Of a stretch of 64,000 nt of DNA, positions 17,512 through 25,338 are shown in pieces. This DNA comes from Patulibacter minatonensis DSM 18081 (GTDB taxonomy: Bacteria > Actinomycetota > Thermoleophilia > Solirubrobacterales > Solirubrobacteraceae). Each line of letters starts with the position of its first letter. Within the stretch, counting starts at the first letter, position 1. The stretch covers positions 4,049,859 through 4,113,858 of the forward strand of contig NZ_KI912613.1 of assembly GCF_000519325.1 (NCBI RefSeq), read 5' to 3'. Below the pieces are notes generated by a model. That model made no database searches, was not told where the DNA came from, and saw only the letters and a list, made by a program, of their open reading frames with translations. A program made the position numbers and the translations under genes.

Positions 17512-18972
17512 TCAGCGGTGCGGGAAGGCCACGCGCTCGACGGTGGCGCCGGGCACGGGACGGACGGTCGTGGAACCCGCCGCCGGACCGCCCCAGGTCA
17601 GGCTGGTCGGGGTCAGGTCGAGCGCCGCGTCGATGCCGGCGTGGGCGGGCAGCCTGCCGACCGGCCGGACGCCCGCGGCATCGGCGAGCCAGATGCGGCG
17701 GGGGAGAGCGTCCAGCGCCCGGGAGCGGCCGGGCTTCGCGCCACCGAGCCACGCGACGGCCCCCGGGAGCACTCGGACACTGGTCGGCGTGCCGACGAGT
17801 CGCGGCTCGTCGGGACCTGCGGGATCGCCGACGCCGCCCGTCACGGAGGTCGACGCGCCGGTCCGCAGGTCGGTGACCTCGCTCAGCACGGTCGTGCCGT
17901 AGTCCTCGTTCGTGTCGGCCTCGACGAGCACCCCGGCGGTCGAGATCGCGTCGACCGGGACTCCACCGGTGTTCTCCATGTACTTCGTGCCGAGCCCGGG
18001 CGTCGCGTGGACGTGGACGTAGTCACCGACGCGGGGGTCGCAGAGGAGCGACTGCGCCCAGTACGTCACGGCGCCGGGCTCGGTGATGCTCGCGCCGGGC
18101 ACGTGGACGAGCGACCGGCCGGCGATCGGGCTGACCGTCGCCCCGACGGGGGTGGGGCAGCGGCCGGGCGTGGTGGGGCCATACCGCAGGACCGTCGCGC
18201 TGGGTCCGAGGATCACGTGCCGATCGTCGACGATGCGGACGTCCCAGCCGGGATCGCGCACGCGCGCCCGCGGCGGCAGGACGAGCCGCCGTGCGGCACG
18301 ACCCGCCGGCCACAGCCACACGGCCGCACGCCCGGCGACGGGCAGGCTCCACGCGGCGGTGCCGTCGGGCACGACGAGGATCCGGCCGTTGATCGCGTCC
18401 GCCCGGGCGAGCGTCGGCACCGCGGTCGTGCGGACCGCGACCACGCGGCCGTGGTCGATGCGGCCGACCGAGAGCGTCCCCGGCCGGCCGGCCCGCCAGA
18501 CCCGCCACGCGATCCGGTCGCCGTTCACGCTGACCCCGCCGATGCGACCGCGGGGATCCGGGCGGCGGATGGTCGCGAGCCGCTTGCGGCGGTCGCAGAG
18601 CTCCAGCCGCACGACCCGGTCGCCCCGGCGGACGCTGCGGAGCGCCGCCCGGTGCGTCGTGGCCCCGTCGTCGACGAGCAGCCCGCGACCGCTCGCCAGC
18701 CCGGCGACCGCGACGGTCGACCCCTCGCCCCACTCGCCGTCGTTCCCGTACGTCTCCGGCCTGGTGATCGGGTCGCCGTCGGGGTCGTCGCTCGGCAGCC
18801 AGGTCCCGAGCGTCGCGACGACCCCTGGGCTCCCGGGCGAGCACGGACGACCGGCTGCGTGCGCCGCGGGTGCTCCGGCGAACCCCAGCAGCCCGATCCC
18901 GAGGACGACCCCGAGTCCGGGCCGGAGACCGGGGGAGCGGCCTCTTCGGGTTCCGGTCGACACCACGCGCAT
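17512..18972 (-). CDS. Secreted protein, unknown
   Basis: A 486-residue exported protein. ATG 18972 gives a twin-Arg-free signal peptide: basic TRRGRSPGLRPG, hydrophobic LGVVLGIGLLGFAGAPA, and AHAAG as a cleavage region. The mature part has repeated short beta strands (VAVAGLASGRGLLVDDG, DRIAWRVWRAGRPG, GAVTYWAQSLLCD, GAVAWLGGAKPG) and few charged helices. This suggests a beta-propeller-like repeat protein, but no repeat family can be named. It is divergent from another secreted protein at 19045, with a short shared promoter region of about 70 bp. Confidence 0.7.
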   Translation of the reverse strand: MRVVSTGTRRGRSPGLRPGLGVVLGIGLLGFAGAPAAHAAGRPCSPGSPGVVATLGTWLPSDDPDGDPITRPETYGNDGEWGEGSTVAVAGLASGRGLLVDDGATTHRAALRSVRRGDRVVRLELCDRRKRLATIRRPDPRGRIGGVSVNGDRIAWRVWRAGRPGTLSVGRIDHGRVVAVRTTAVPTLARADAINGRILVVPDGTAAWSLPVAGRAAVWLWPAGRAARRLVLPPRARVRDPGWDVRIVDDRHVILGPSATVLRYGPTTPGRCPTPVGATVSPIAGRSLVHVPGASITEPGAVTYWAQSLLCDPRVGDYVHVHATPGLGTKYMENTGGVPVDAISTAGVLVEADTNEDYGTTVLSEVTDLRTGASTSVTGGVGDPAGPDEPRLVGTPTSVRVLPGAVAWLGGAKPGRSRALDALPRRIWLADAAGVRPVGRLPAHAGIDAALDLTPTSLTWGGPAAGSTTVRPVPGATVERVAFPHR

Positions 18973-19044
18973 GTTCGCTACAACCGGCGAGAGGGCGGAT
19001 AGGATCGCTCCGGCGGCGCGAAGCGTGGGAGAGAGGTGCAGGAC

Positions 19045-19794
19045 ATGGCGGTGATTCGTGGTGGTCGTCGGTTCGCGGTCTGCGCCGCCGTCGCGTCCGG
19101 GGTGCTCGGCGCGCCGGCCGGTGCCGCGGCCCAGGGTCAGGCTCCGGTGCGCTCCGCGGTCGTGACGTCCGGGGCGGATACGGTCGTCGCGGTGACGGGG
19201 TCCGGGACGTTCCGGTTCGCCGGCGACGACGGGGCGCCACCGGCCGTGGTGGTCGCCGACGGGGTGGCTCCGCCGCAGACGGCCGGGGTCCTGTCGGTGC
19301 AGCCGCGCGCGACCGTCCACGTGGAGTACAGCGCGCCGGTCACCGTCCTCGCGTCCTCGGCGATCGCCCGGACGGCGCCGTCGGGACCGGGTGCGTCGTT
19401 GGCCGTCGTCCAGACCTCCGCGACCGGAGCCGAAATCACGATGCCGTCGGTGACCGTCCCGCCGCTTCACACCGTCTCGGTCTCGACGCGCTGGGAGTCC
19501 GGGTCGTGGTCCGGCACGCAGCACGACGCGTTCGCGATCGCGCTCCCGCAACGCCCGGTCGTGCCGCCGGCGGGTCCGGGTGTCGACTCCGGTCGTGGCG
19601 CGACACCGAAGCTGCGGACGATGATCGCCGTCCCGTCCAGCACGCGGTGCGTGCGTTCGTCGCTCCGCGTCCCGGTCCGGGAGCGCTGGCGGTCGCGGGT
19701 GCGCCGGATCTCGATCACGGTGCGCGGGCGGACGGCGAGCCGCGACCCGCGTCGGTTGCGGAAGGACGCGGTGCGGTACCGCGGCTGCGGATGA
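19045..19794 (+). CDS. Secreted protein, unknown
   Basis: A 249-residue protein started at ATG 19045, with GGAGAGAGG upstream. The signal peptide is GGRRFAVCAAVASGVLGAPAGAAAQG. The mature part is rich in Val/Ala/Thr strands (VTSGADTVVAVTGSGTFRF, ATVHVEYSAPVTVLASSA), then a Pro/Gly-rich linker and a basic tail containing an isolated Cys pair (TRCVRSS, YRGCG). The tail pattern resembles the short C-terminal repeats of Thermoleophilia surface proteins, but this is an impression only. It is the last gene before the transposon left end. Confidence 0.65.
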   Translation: MAVIRGGRRFAVCAAVASGVLGAPAGAAAQGQAPVRSAVVTSGADTVVAVTGSGTFRFAGDDGAPPAVVVADGVAPPQTAGVLSVQPRATVHVEYSAPVTVLASSAIARTAPSGPGASLAVVQTSATGAEITMPSVTVPPLHTVSVSTRWESGSWSGTQHDAFAIALPQRPVVPPAGPGVDSGRGATPKLRTMIAVPSSTRCVRSSLRVPVRERWRSRVRRISITVRGRTASRDPRRLRKDAVRYRGCG

Positions 19795-19917
19795 GCCGGA
19801 CGCTCAGCGACCTGCGCGCAGCGTCACCCGGAGGAGCCCCTCTCCGTTCCAGGTTTCCATAAGACTGATTATCGAGCGCACACGTTTCGAGAGGGGCGAG
19901 GGGGCTGCCGGCCTCGG

Positions 19918-19953
19918 GACGCGCATGATCCTTCGGGATCAGGAATGCGCGTC
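19918..19953. terminator. Strong hairpin with UUCG tetraloop
   Basis: GACGCGCAT (19918-19926) pairs with ATGCGCGTC (19945-19953). Inside it, GATCC and GGATC flank a TTCG tetraloop. It lies 123 bp after the secreted-protein gene and 35 bp before the inferred transposon end. It could end transcription from either side or be part of a structured RNA. Confidence 0.5.
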
Positions 19954-19994
19954 TCAGACCCGCCAGCCGAGCTTGCGGCCGACGGCGTGTGGAA

Positions 19995-20134
19995 CGACAT
20001 CGGGATGAGGTCGAAACGACATCAGACCGAGGCAGTTAACGACACCGGACCAAGACAGTCGACGACGCCGACTGAGGCAGTTCGCGACACGGAGTGAGGC
20101 AGTTGGCGTCACGCCGTGGTGCAGTCCGCGACGT
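19995..20134 (+). repeat. Seven phased TnsB-type binding repeats (transposon left end)
   Basis: A CGACAC/CGACAT-like hexamer occurs at 19995, 20017, 20040, 20063, 20085, 20107 and 20129, with a spacing of 22 or 23 bp throughout. The inner five copies are preceded by GAGGCAGTT or a close variant (20029, 20052, 20074, 20096, 20118), giving a unit GAGGCAGTTnnCGACAC. Tandem 22-bp sites are the hallmark of Tn7-like ends bound by TnsB. The outermost copies differ from the inner ones. Confidence 0.75.
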
Positions 20135-20282
20135 CGTCGCTATCGCTTGCTTCCGCGCAGTCGGGAACGTCGTTCGTTGCGAGCGGTCGTTCGGCGCTGG
20201 CGTGTGCGTTCGGGATCGGTTCCGAACGGTGCCCGCGTGACGAGCCGGGTCGCCGAGTGATCCATGCTGACGCCGGTTCGGG

Positions 20283-21809
20283 TCAGAACCAGCGGGTTTG
20301 TAGGCGGGGTCCGACGTATACGCCGGTACGTGCCTTGAGGTGCTCTTCGAACCACCCGACGAGCAGGTACCTCCGGCGATGCTCGTCCCACACGGCCAGG
20401 TCGTGTTCGAGCAGCCACCTGAGACCTTCGGACTCGGGTGCTTTCCCGTTTGGCCTGTCGTACGGCGTCGCTCGCGAGTGCTCGTCGCGGAGCCTGCGCG
20501 CGTGAAGCGCTGCGCTCAGGGGCATCGAGTCCGAGGTGCAGATGGCGCGCAGTCGGCGGCGCTCTTCGATCTCGACCGGCATCTCGGATTCGGCTGTAGC
20601 GAGCTGGATGTAGGCGGCGGCAGGCCGGATGGCGTCGATGACCGGGGCGAGGTCGGCATATTCGAGGTGTGCGGGTCGGCCTGCGTTCGTGGCGGAGACC
20701 ATTTCGAACGCTGATCGATCTGGTGGCTGCCCGGTGGCGGTCCGGCGGCGTGCTCTGGCGATGCGAGACCTTTGCGGACCTCGTATGGCCAGGGCGGCGC
20801 GGGCGTGCCACTGCAGCCAGGGTGGGATGTCGATGAGTTCGCCGGAGCTGGGGATGAACTGCGTTCCGTCGTCCGCCAGCTCGATGGGTCCGCGCTCGCG
20901 GGCTGCGGGTGCCCAGGACGCCCGCATACGGGCGTAGATGTCGAGCACTGCCTGCTGCGGGTCGGCTTCCTGGTCGTAGAGCGTACCGTCGGCAACGGGG
21001 CCCTCGAGCGCGTCGCGTTTGAGCGTGCGCATGGTCGCGGCGATCGTCTTGGGGCTGGTCACGAGTAGGCCGTCGGCCATGAACACGTCCTCCTCGAACG
21101 CGCGCAGCAGGATGGAGAGATCGGCGGCGGAGTCGGAGATGAGCGCGATCCGTGCGACGGCCGCGAGGACGTGGCGACGCTCGTAGGGTGGTCGGCCGAG
21201 CATGCTCTGGATCACGGGCCAGAGCGCCTCGTAGGTCCCGTGGAGATCGAGGATCGAGCGATACGTCTGGGTCCGGGTCGGGGTGTTCGCGATCGTCGTG
21301 CGGGCGAGCGGGTACGGCGGCAGGATCGGGGTCCCCCACTCCCCGGTCGGGTCGTGCCCGAGCAGCAGATCGTCCCCAGCCGGTGACGGGACCGTGTCGT
21401 GCCATGGTCGGGTGAGGAACGTGGCCCAGGACCACGAATGTCCGGGGACCATGTCGAGTGGAGCGTTCTGGCCGAGCGGTGCTACGAGCCATACGTTGAC
21501 GGTGTTGGTGGCCAGCTCGGTGAGCCACCGGATGCCCGCCGTGGTGAGGCGTGCGGCGCCGTAGACGATCAGCTGGCAGTGCGGCCGGGCGGTGCTGAGC
21601 CATGCCGCCGACCACGCTTGCAGCTTGGTGCTGGGGGTGTCGACGTTGGCGGGTCGTCCGAGGGCCCAGAGGATGTCGTCGGCGAGCGGTCCGGTGCCGC
21701 CGGCGGCTTGGACGTGGGTGACGATCACGCCGCAGGTCGGGGCGTGTAGGGCGTTTACCTTGTCGGCGGCGTCGAGGTCGTCGGGGTCTTCCACGACGCG
21801 CCGGAGCAT
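20283..21809 (-). CDS. Third transposition-operon protein, possible degenerate AAA+ domain
   Basis: A 508-residue protein occupying the place of TniQ, but without its zinc-finger Cys/His pattern. Residues 26-50 (CGVIVTHVQAAGGTGPLADDILWAL) and 79-110 (QLIVYGAARLTTAGIRWLTELATNTVNVWLVA) line up in layout with Walker A and Walker B/sensor 1 of the ATPase encoded just upstream. The Lys and the Asp-Glu are missing, so it would be an inactive copy; this is inference. A tryptophan-rich middle and helical segments follow (ERRHVLAAVARIALISDSAADLSILLRAFEE). The ATG overlaps the ATPase stop (TGATG), so it is translated with it. It probably takes part in target choice or regulates the ATPase. Confidence 0.6.
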   Translation of the reverse strand: MLRRVVEDPDDLDAADKVNALHAPTCGVIVTHVQAAGGTGPLADDILWALGRPANVDTPSTKLQAWSAAWLSTARPHCQLIVYGAARLTTAGIRWLTELATNTVNVWLVAPLGQNAPLDMVPGHSWSWATFLTRPWHDTVPSPAGDDLLLGHDPTGEWGTPILPPYPLARTTIANTPTRTQTYRSILDLHGTYEALWPVIQSMLGRPPYERRHVLAAVARIALISDSAADLSILLRAFEEDVFMADGLLVTSPKTIAATMRTLKRDALEGPVADGTLYDQEADPQQAVLDIYARMRASWAPAARERGPIELADDGTQFIPSSGELIDIPPWLQWHARAALAIRGPQRSRIARARRRTATGQPPDRSAFEMVSATNAGRPAHLEYADLAPVIDAIRPAAAYIQLATAESEMPVEIEERRRLRAICTSDSMPLSAALHARRLRDEHSRATPYDRPNGKAPESEGLRWLLEHDLAVWDEHRRRYLLVGWFEEHLKARTGVYVGPRLQTRWF

Positions 21810-22573
21810 CACGTGCCGGGCCAGTCGATGCCGTGCCAGAGCAGCAGGGCGGGGACCTCGGCCATCGTCACGGGCTTGCTGTTCTCCTTGCGGGTGGTGG
21901 TCGCGGTGACGGTGATCGACGCCCAGTTGCCGGCCATGCCTTGCGCGAAGTGGCTGTCGATGACGTCGATCACCCTTTGTTCGGTCTTCCAGACCGCGTG
22001 GTACTTCGGCAGCAGGGTGCGGACCTCGTCGAGGTTGAGGTACCGGAAGGCCGTGTGTCGGTAGACGCGTCGTCGGAGGTGCGGTTCGGCGCCGATCCTG
22101 GCCCAGCATCCCTCGCCGCCGGCGAGGATCAGGCAGAAGTCTGATTCGCGGTGCTCGTAGAGGTACCGGAGGTGGTCCAGGCACCGGCGGTCCATGCGTT
22201 GCGCTTCGTCGACGATCACGATCTTCGGGGTGCGCAGCGCCTCGATCAGCGGTCGGACCTTCTTGTGCTTGCTCGCGCGTTTGCCGCCCTCGTCGCCGGT
22301 GAGCTCGAACAGCATCTGTTCGGTGATCGACAGCATCGTCGGGTCCTCTTCGGGTTCGAAGCGCAGGACCGGGCGGTCGAACTCGGGTTGGACCGTGTCG
22401 AGGAGGAAGGTCTTGCCGGAGCCGGGCGGCCCGGTGATCGCGCAGATCGCCTGGCGCGCGACGGTCTGGTGGAGGCTCTCGCGTCCGATCACCCAGAACG
22501 GGGTGCGCAGCAGTGTCGCGCCTTGCAGGTCGAGGAAGTGCTTGCCGTTGGGGCCGTCGCCCGGTGCGCTCAT
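21809..22573 (-). CDS. TniB/TnsC-type AAA+ transposition ATPase
   Basis: A 254-residue AAA+ ATPase. Walker A is GPPGSGKT (residues 48-55), Walker B is IVIVDEAQ (118-125), and sensor 1 lies in CLILAGGEG (about 147-155). An Arg-rich segment, HLRRRVYRHTAFRYLNLDEV, follows. In Tn5053/Tn7 systems this protein assembles on DNA, connects target selection to the transposase and is driven by ATP binding. Length fits TniB better than the longer TnsC. It overlaps the transposase stop at 22570-22573 (ATGA) and the third gene downstream, so the operon order is transposase, ATPase, third protein. Confidence 0.88.
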   Translation of the reverse strand: MSAPGDGPNGKHFLDLQGATLLRTPFWVIGRESLHQTVARQAICAITGPPGSGKTFLLDTVQPEFDRPVLRFEPEEDPTMLSITEQMLFELTGDEGGKRASKHKKVRPLIEALRTPKIVIVDEAQRMDRRCLDHLRYLYEHRESDFCLILAGGEGCWARIGAEPHLRRRVYRHTAFRYLNLDEVRTLLPKYHAVWKTEQRVIDVIDSHFAQGMAGNWASITVTATTTRKENSKPVTMAEVPALLLWHGIDWPGT

Positions 22574-24054
22574 GCCGCGTCCCGCTCATCGGTGGTGGGC
22601 GGTTCGGTGTCGGGGTCGTCGAGGTCGGTCCGGAGCTGCAGGTGGTTGAGCAGGTCCATCACGTTCTGCGGGACGCCGCTGGTCTCGCGGGCGGCCTCGG
22701 CACCGGTGATGACGGTGCTGTTCTCCGCGCGCTGGCGGTCGGTGCTCGCTCGTGTCTGTGCCCGGGCGAGGCGGCGGGCGGCGGCGAGGTCCTTTCTCTG
22801 ACGTTTGAGGTGCTCGCGCCGGACGCGGAGGACCTCCTCGACCTGTTCGGGGCTGGCCGGGTCGGAGAGGCGGGCGGTGCACCAGTGCCTGTCGCCGCGG
22901 TAGATCTCGAGCTGCCGCTGGTCGTCCTGGGCGTAGCGGACCTCGATCTTCGTGCCGAGGTTCCCTTCGAACTCCGGGGCGTAGTAGTGGCGGCCCGCGA
23001 ACCGGACGCCGTACTCGACGATCGTGCGGCGGACCTTGCTCAGCAGGTATCGGCGAAGGACGGCGTCCGGGACGCGTCGTTCCGGGGTGGCGTCCTCGGC
23101 GTAGACCTCGTTCGGGGTGCTGCCCTGGAGGCTTCGGTGGCCCCGGTTCTCGTATTGCTCGTGGGTCTGGAAGAAGAGTTCCTCGAACCTGGGCAGCGGG
23201 ATGACGGGTGGGGCGCCCAAGAGCGGTTTGCCTCTGATGTTCACCGCCGGCGTCGGTGTGGTGCCGCAGGCGTGCGTCAGCATCCGGTTGAGCGTCTGGT
23301 GGAACCGTTCGACCTTGCCCTTGTGGTGCGGGTGGTACGCGAGCGTGGCCATCGCGACGTATCCGAGCTCGGCGGCGTGCTCGGTCACCGAGCGGGCGAG
23401 GAACTCGCGGCCTTGGTCGAAGATCAGCGCGCGTGGGGTGCCGCACCGGCGGATCGCCATCCCGAGGGCGGCGAGCACATGCCCTTGGTTGGGACGGAGC
23501 GAGATCGAGACGCCGACCGCGCGACGGCTGTACCCGTCGATGATCACGGTCATCCACGGCTTGACCGGGATCGTGCCGCGCGGTGGGAGGACGTCGACGT
23601 CCAGCTGCTTGTGGTCGGCCAGCCAGACCTCGTTGCGGTCGGCGTCCTCGACCGCGACGACCAGCCGCTTTCCGCGGGCCGCGGCGTGGCCCTTCTCTGC
23701 CAGAGCCCGCTCGTCGGCGGTGAAGTCCAGGTCACGGGTGCGCTGCATCGTGCGGACCGACGGCAGCACCTCGTCGGGGTGCTCCGTGCTCAGCAGTTCG
23801 CGGGCGTACGTCACGTCGCCCGCGGCGCGGTAGTAGGCCGCGCGTGCCGTCCCTTCCCATCGCCAGCGCGACCGGTCCGCGGCGGCGGGAACGCCTTGGG
23901 CGACGTAGCGCTGCAGCGTCGAGCGTGGGACGCCGAGCGCTGCACCGATCTCGTTCAGCCATCCGCGCGGCACGGTGCCGGCGTGCGCGTGCCGCGCGGC
24001 CCGCATCCGGTCGACAGCGAACTCGATCGTCGCGCGATCCGCTCGGGCGCTCAC
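22570..24054 (-). CDS. TniA/TnsB-type DDE transposase
   Basis: A 494-residue retroviral-integrase-fold transposase. An N-terminal helix-turn-helix region (PRGWLNEIGAALGVPRSTLQRYVAQG) precedes the catalytic core. The acidic triad is visible as Asp147 in WLADHKQLDV, Asp213 in IFDQGREF and Glu249 in KGKVERFHQ, with the DD35E spacing. A Mu-type C-terminal beta barrel follows (VRFAGRHYYAPEF...LGTKIEVRYAQDDQRQLEIY), then a basic helical tail that probably contacts the ATPase. Such enzymes cut 3' ends and join them to target DNA. GTG 24054 overlaps the stop of the upstream gene (GTGA). Confidence 0.92.
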   Translation of the reverse strand: MSARADRATIEFAVDRMRAARHAHAGTVPRGWLNEIGAALGVPRSTLQRYVAQGVPAAADRSRWRWEGTARAAYYRAAGDVTYARELLSTEHPDEVLPSVRTMQRTRDLDFTADERALAEKGHAAARGKRLVVAVEDADRNEVWLADHKQLDVDVLPPRGTIPVKPWMTVIIDGYSRRAVGVSISLRPNQGHVLAALGMAIRRCGTPRALIFDQGREFLARSVTEHAAELGYVAMATLAYHPHHKGKVERFHQTLNRMLTHACGTTPTPAVNIRGKPLLGAPPVIPLPRFEELFFQTHEQYENRGHRSLQGSTPNEVYAEDATPERRVPDAVLRRYLLSKVRRTIVEYGVRFAGRHYYAPEFEGNLGTKIEVRYAQDDQRQLEIYRGDRHWCTARLSDPASPEQVEEVLRVRREHLKRQRKDLAAARRLARAQTRASTDRQRAENSTVITGAEAARETSGVPQNVMDLLNHLQLRTDLDDPDTEPPTTDERDAA

Positions 24055-24659
24055 GACGCCGATCCGTCCCGTCCGTCGATCGAGAACGTCGTAGCGGTCC
24101 GAAGCCCCACCACCCGGACCCCTGCGAACCGGTCACCGAACGCCAGGCGCCCTGCCGCCGCGTGGGCTTCGGCCCGCGAGGCGAACGTGTTGGCGTGCAT
24201 CCGACCGGTCTGCAGGTCGTCGGCGAGCAGATCGCCGTCGGGGAGTCTCCAGAGCAGCCCGAACCGCACTTCGGCGTGGGTCTCCTCGAGGGAGTGCAGC
24301 TGCGCGCCGGCCGGGAAGTGATCGGCGAAGTACGACGCGACGAGCGTGGTGACCGCTCCCAGTGCGGCCTGATGGCCGCTGGAGGACCGGCGGGCGGTGC
24401 GTCGCGTGCTCGCGATCTCCGTGATCAGATCGAGCGACGGCTGCGCACTTCTCACCGAGCACAGCGCCACGACTCGTCGTGTCGCCACACAGACGGTCGA
24501 GGCCGACGACACCAGCGCAGCGAGCTCCTCAGACAGTTCCGAGTCGTCCGCCCCGACGCGGTGAAGCGACAGACGCGTACCCGGTGTCTCGCCCGGTTTG
24601 GGCGAGAGATCCGGTCGGTCGATGGCGCGGAGGTCCGGTAGATCAGGGGTGCAGGTCAC
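24051..24659 (-). CDS. First gene of transposition operon, PD-(D/E)XK nuclease-like
   Basis: A 202-residue protein. The C-terminal half has the layout of RecB/TnsA-like PD-(D/E)XK nucleases: a helix with SGHQAALGAVTTLVASYF, a strand with Glu (EETHAEVRFGLLWRLPDG), then LLADDLQTGR where active relatives have D-x-K-T-G, then a helix and a final strand (AGVRVVGLRT). Gln150 replaces the usual Lys, so catalysis may be lost or altered. Tn7 uses a PD-(D/E)XK endonuclease (TnsA) for second-strand cleavage, so the position just before the transposase is suggestive. The family assignment is by eye only. Starts at GTG 24659. Confidence 0.5.
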   Translation of the reverse strand: MTCTPDLPDLRAIDRPDLSPKPGETPGTRLSLHRVGADDSELSEELAALVSSASTVCVATRRVVALCSVRSAQPSLDLITEIASTRRTARRSSSGHQAALGAVTTLVASYFADHFPAGAQLHSLEETHAEVRFGLLWRLPDGDLLADDLQTGRMHANTFASRAEAHAAAGRLAFGDRFAGVRVVGLRTATTFSIDGRDGSAS

Positions 24660-24738
24660 GCCTTCAGAGGTAGCCGTCCCGAGCCGGACATCACAAGCCC
24701 TGCGAGCGGCTGGCGATCAGTTCACGGCGCACCCGCGT

Positions 24739-25122
24739 TCAGAGTTGAAGCGGTGCGCGGAGGTCCTGCGGAATTTCGCCGTACCGCGGGCGGACATACG
24801 GCGAGCACTTCGCGAGCACCTCTGAGACATCGTCGCTATAGACGAAGTCGCTCGGCGTTCGGTGCCCCTCGCTGCGATAGAGGTTCCAGAAGTACTGCAC
24901 GCGCCACCCGATCTGGTCGCCGGCCTCCTGGATCGACTCGACCCGAACGACGACATCGTGCTCCCGGGCGAACCGCCGAAGCGACGCTACGAAGGACAGG
25001 TGTTCGCTCGCGTAGTCCTCGCCCCTGATGCAGTCCACCGGCAGACCGGAGGCGATCGTGTGCATGTCGTGGCGCTGTCCCTCCCACAGCCGCCGCGGCT
25101 TCGGTGTCGCAAGACGAGGCAT
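24739..25122 (-). CDS. Transposon passenger, unknown
   Basis: A 127-residue protein beginning MPRLATPKPRRLWEGQRHDMH at ATG 25122; a GTG one codon earlier is possible. It is alpha/beta, with ASEHLSFVASLRRFAREHDVVVRVESIQEAGDQIGWRVQYFWNLYRSEG and a final EVLAKCSPYVRPRYGEIPQDL. No family is recognised, and there is no signal peptide or membrane segment. It lies inside the element on the same strand as the transposition genes, 79 bp upstream of the nuclease-like gene, so it is either a cargo gene or an accessory transposition gene. Confidence 0.6.
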   Translation of the reverse strand: MPRLATPKPRRLWEGQRHDMHTIASGLPVDCIRGEDYASEHLSFVASLRRFAREHDVVVRVESIQEAGDQIGWRVQYFWNLYRSEGHRTPSDFVYSDDVSEVLAKCSPYVRPRYGEIPQDLRAPLQL

Positions 25123-25288
25123 CACTAAGAAGCCTAGCCCTCGACGTCGAGAAGAACCACACGATCCCTCGCAGATGATCGTTGGGTGCTCGTCGAGTGC
25201 TTGCGGTTTGCTCGTAGCGTGTCCGTGCGTGTTCCGACAGAACCGACTGGTATCCGCTCGTCTTTAGCTTCGTGCACGCGATAGTGCA

Positions 25289-25316
25289 AGTAGCGATACG
25301 TGCTGTTATTGCTACT
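25289..25316. repeat. Core-type recombination site (imperfect 10-8-10 inverted repeat)
   Basis: AGTAGCGATA (25289-25298) and TATTGCTACT (25307-25316) are inverted with one mismatch around the 8-bp spacer CGTGCTGT. The arrangement matches core sites of tyrosine recombinases. It sits 22 bp before the recombinase start. A further CGATA copy at about 25279 suggests accessory arms. Confidence 0.5.
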
Positions 25317-25338
25317 GGAGGACCTCTAGGCTTCACGC

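Noticed and set aside
19918-19953. tRNA or small-RNA gene
   Set aside because: There is one strong hairpin only, with no cloverleaf arms; kept as a terminator-like feature.
20283-21809. TniQ assignment for the third transposition protein
   Set aside because: The position fits, but no zinc-binding Cys/His clusters or TniQ helix-turn-helix motif are visible.
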